Shown here: positions 6,038 through 6,810 of the stretch, piece by piece | How positions within the stretch are numbered: position 1 is the stretch's first letter | Layout: each line of letters starts with the position of its first letter | NCBI GenBank assembly: GCA_015489285.1 | Contig: WGAA01000057.1 | Coordinates: 1 to 6,810 of the forward strand | Length of the DNA stretch: 6,810 nt | Direction of reading: 5' to 3' | From: Anaerolineae bacterium | GTDB lineage: Bacteria > Chloroflexota > Anaerolineae > JAADDB01 | Position numbers and translations under genes: made by a program | The notes under the pieces: generated by a model | Seen by the model: the letters and a program-made list of their open reading frames with translations, nothing else | Databases searched by the model: none | What the model was told of the DNA's origin: nothing

Positions 6038-6810
6038 ATGAAGCGCAAGATCTTACTGTTCCTCTACGTGCTGGTGGTCCTCTCGCTCATCGTGAGCGCA
6101 TGTAGCAAGGCCACGCCAACACCGAAACCGGAGCCCACGAAGGTCGAACAGGCGACTAAGGCTCCTGAAGCTACCAAGGCTCCTGAAGCTACGAAGGCTC
6201 CCGAGGCGAAGCCGACGCCCACGGCAAAGCCCGCGGAGGAAGGCTACAAGTGTGACGATCCCCTCGGTTGTGTCGAGATCGGCCCCGGCGAGCCCATTCG
6301 CATCGCCTACATGCTGGTGGTCTCCGGCCCCAACGAGACGCTGGGTATCGACTCCAAGCGGGGTATCGAGATCGCCATCGACGATGTGGGCGGCGAACTC
6401 CTTGGGCATCCCATCGAGCTGGTGGGTGAGGACAGCCAGTGTTCGCCCGAGGGTGGTCAGGCGGCTGCGCAGAAGATTGCTGCGGACAAGAGCATTGTGG
6501 GTGTAATCGGCACGAACTGCTCGAGTGCGGCGAAGAATGCGGCGCCGATCATTTCGCAGGCGGGGATGGTGATGATTTCGCCGTCGAACACGGCGCCGTA
6601 CCTGACGGACCCGAAGACGCATTCGCCGGGCTACTTCCGCACGGCGCACAACGACAAGGTGCAGGGTCGTGTGGCGGCTGAGTTCGCGTTCAACGAGCTG
6701 GGTGTGAAGAAGGTCGCCACGATTCACGACGGCAGCGTGTACGCGGAGCAGCTGGCGAACGTCTTTGCCAACGTTTTCAAGGAGCTGGGCGGCGAGGTCG
6801 TGGCGCAGGA
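6038..6810 (+). CDS. Branched-chain amino acid-type ABC transporter substrate-binding lipoprotein (3' end outside window)
   Basis: Extracytoplasmic solute receptor of the LivJ/LivK type (Peripla_BP_6 fold) that would deliver a ligand, perhaps a branched-chain amino acid, to an ABC importer. 257 codons are visible and the frame is still open at the right edge; relatives run to roughly 370-450 residues. The N-terminus is a lipoprotein signal: basic MKRK, a hydrophobic core (5-19), and lipobox VSAC with C22 as lipidation site. A disordered Thr/Pro/Lys/Ala/Glu linker (about 23-68) tethers the receptor domain, which begins near residue 86 (IRIAYMLVVSGPN). C135 and C161 (the latter in NCSS) match the positions of the LivJ disulfide; 'MISPSNT' at 179-185, 'RTAHND' at 201-206 and 'IHDGSVYAEQLA' at 229-240 are family hallmarks in the ligand-cleft region. 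It has its own strong promoter and long structured leader. Permease and ATPase genes would be expected downstream, unseen here. Synonymous codon use changes sharply near 6450. Family sure, ligand not known. Confidence 0.93.
   Translation, partial: MKRKILLFLYVLVVLSLIVSACSKATPTPKPEPTKVEQATKAPEATKAPEATKAPEAKPTPTAKPAEEGYKCDDPLGCVEIGPGEPIRIAYMLVVSGPNETLGIDSKRGIEIAIDDVGGELLGHPIELVGEDSQCSPEGGQAAAQKIAADKSIVGVIGTNCSSAAKNAAPIISQAGMVMISPSNTAPYLTDPKTHSPGYFRTAHNDKVQGRVAAEFAFNELGVKKVATIHDGSVYAEQLANVFANVFKELGGEVVAQ
6155..6208 (+). repeat. Three tandem 18-bp repeats in the lipoprotein linker
   Basis: Three direct 18-bp units (6155-6172, 6173-6190, 6191-6208) each encode TKAPEA. Unit 2 differs from unit 1 by one base and unit 3 by a few, all at third codon positions. 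They lie in the linker between the lipidated cysteine and the binding domain, so copy-number change would alter tether length without breaking the frame. Confidence 0.9.

Noticed and set aside
6053..6727. 224-codon - strand frame opposite the substrate-binding-protein gene
   Set aside because: The + strand frame encodes a clear lipoprotein signal and LivJ-type motifs with a strong RBS and promoter; the antisense product is Arg/Leu/His-rich and has no signature.

Overview
The window looks like chromosomal DNA of a GC-rich bacterium, probably a member of the Chloroflexota (Anaerolineae-like). This is an inference from protein style: a penicillin-binding protein with an Ig-like domain followed by a Thr/Pro 'TPTPTATP' tract, and a LivJ-type lipoprotein with a long T/P/K/A/E linker behind its lipobox. 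No rRNA or other phylogenetic marker is present, so the assignment is tentative. I see no mobile element, CRISPR array, tRNA or rRNA.

Layout, left to right: (1) a + strand gene for a membrane-anchored, two-LysM, M23-family cell-wall peptidase, whose reading frame is open to the left edge and so is probably 5'-truncated by the window; (2) only 24 bp away and convergent, a - strand gene for a bifunctional class A penicillin-binding protein (GT51 glycosyltransferase plus transpeptidase) with a C-terminal Ig-like domain and Thr/Pro tail; (3) 78 bp upstream of it on the same strand, ade, encoding adenine deaminase, started at an ATG with an excellent ribosome-binding site; (4) a 313-bp divergent control region (5725-6037) with a probable ade promoter, a small palindrome, a near-consensus sigma70-type promoter facing right, and a leader of about 170 nt with two strong inverted repeats; (5) a + strand gene, cut by the right edge, for a branched-chain-amino-acid-type ABC-transporter substrate-binding lipoprotein.

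Functionally, genes 1 and 2 both act on peptidoglycan (one cleaves cross-bridges, the other polymerises and cross-links glycan). Gene 3 is purine salvage or catabolism (adenine to hypoxanthine plus ammonia). Gene 5 is solute capture for an ABC importer whose other parts would be expected beyond the right edge. The same-strand placement of ade and the PBP permits cotranscription, but their functions are not evidently linked.

The individual proteins belong to known families; I do not see a new multi-gene system. The least explained part is the leader of the substrate-binding-protein gene, with its 9-bp and 13-bp perfect inverted repeats, and a sharp change of synonymous codon choice inside that gene.
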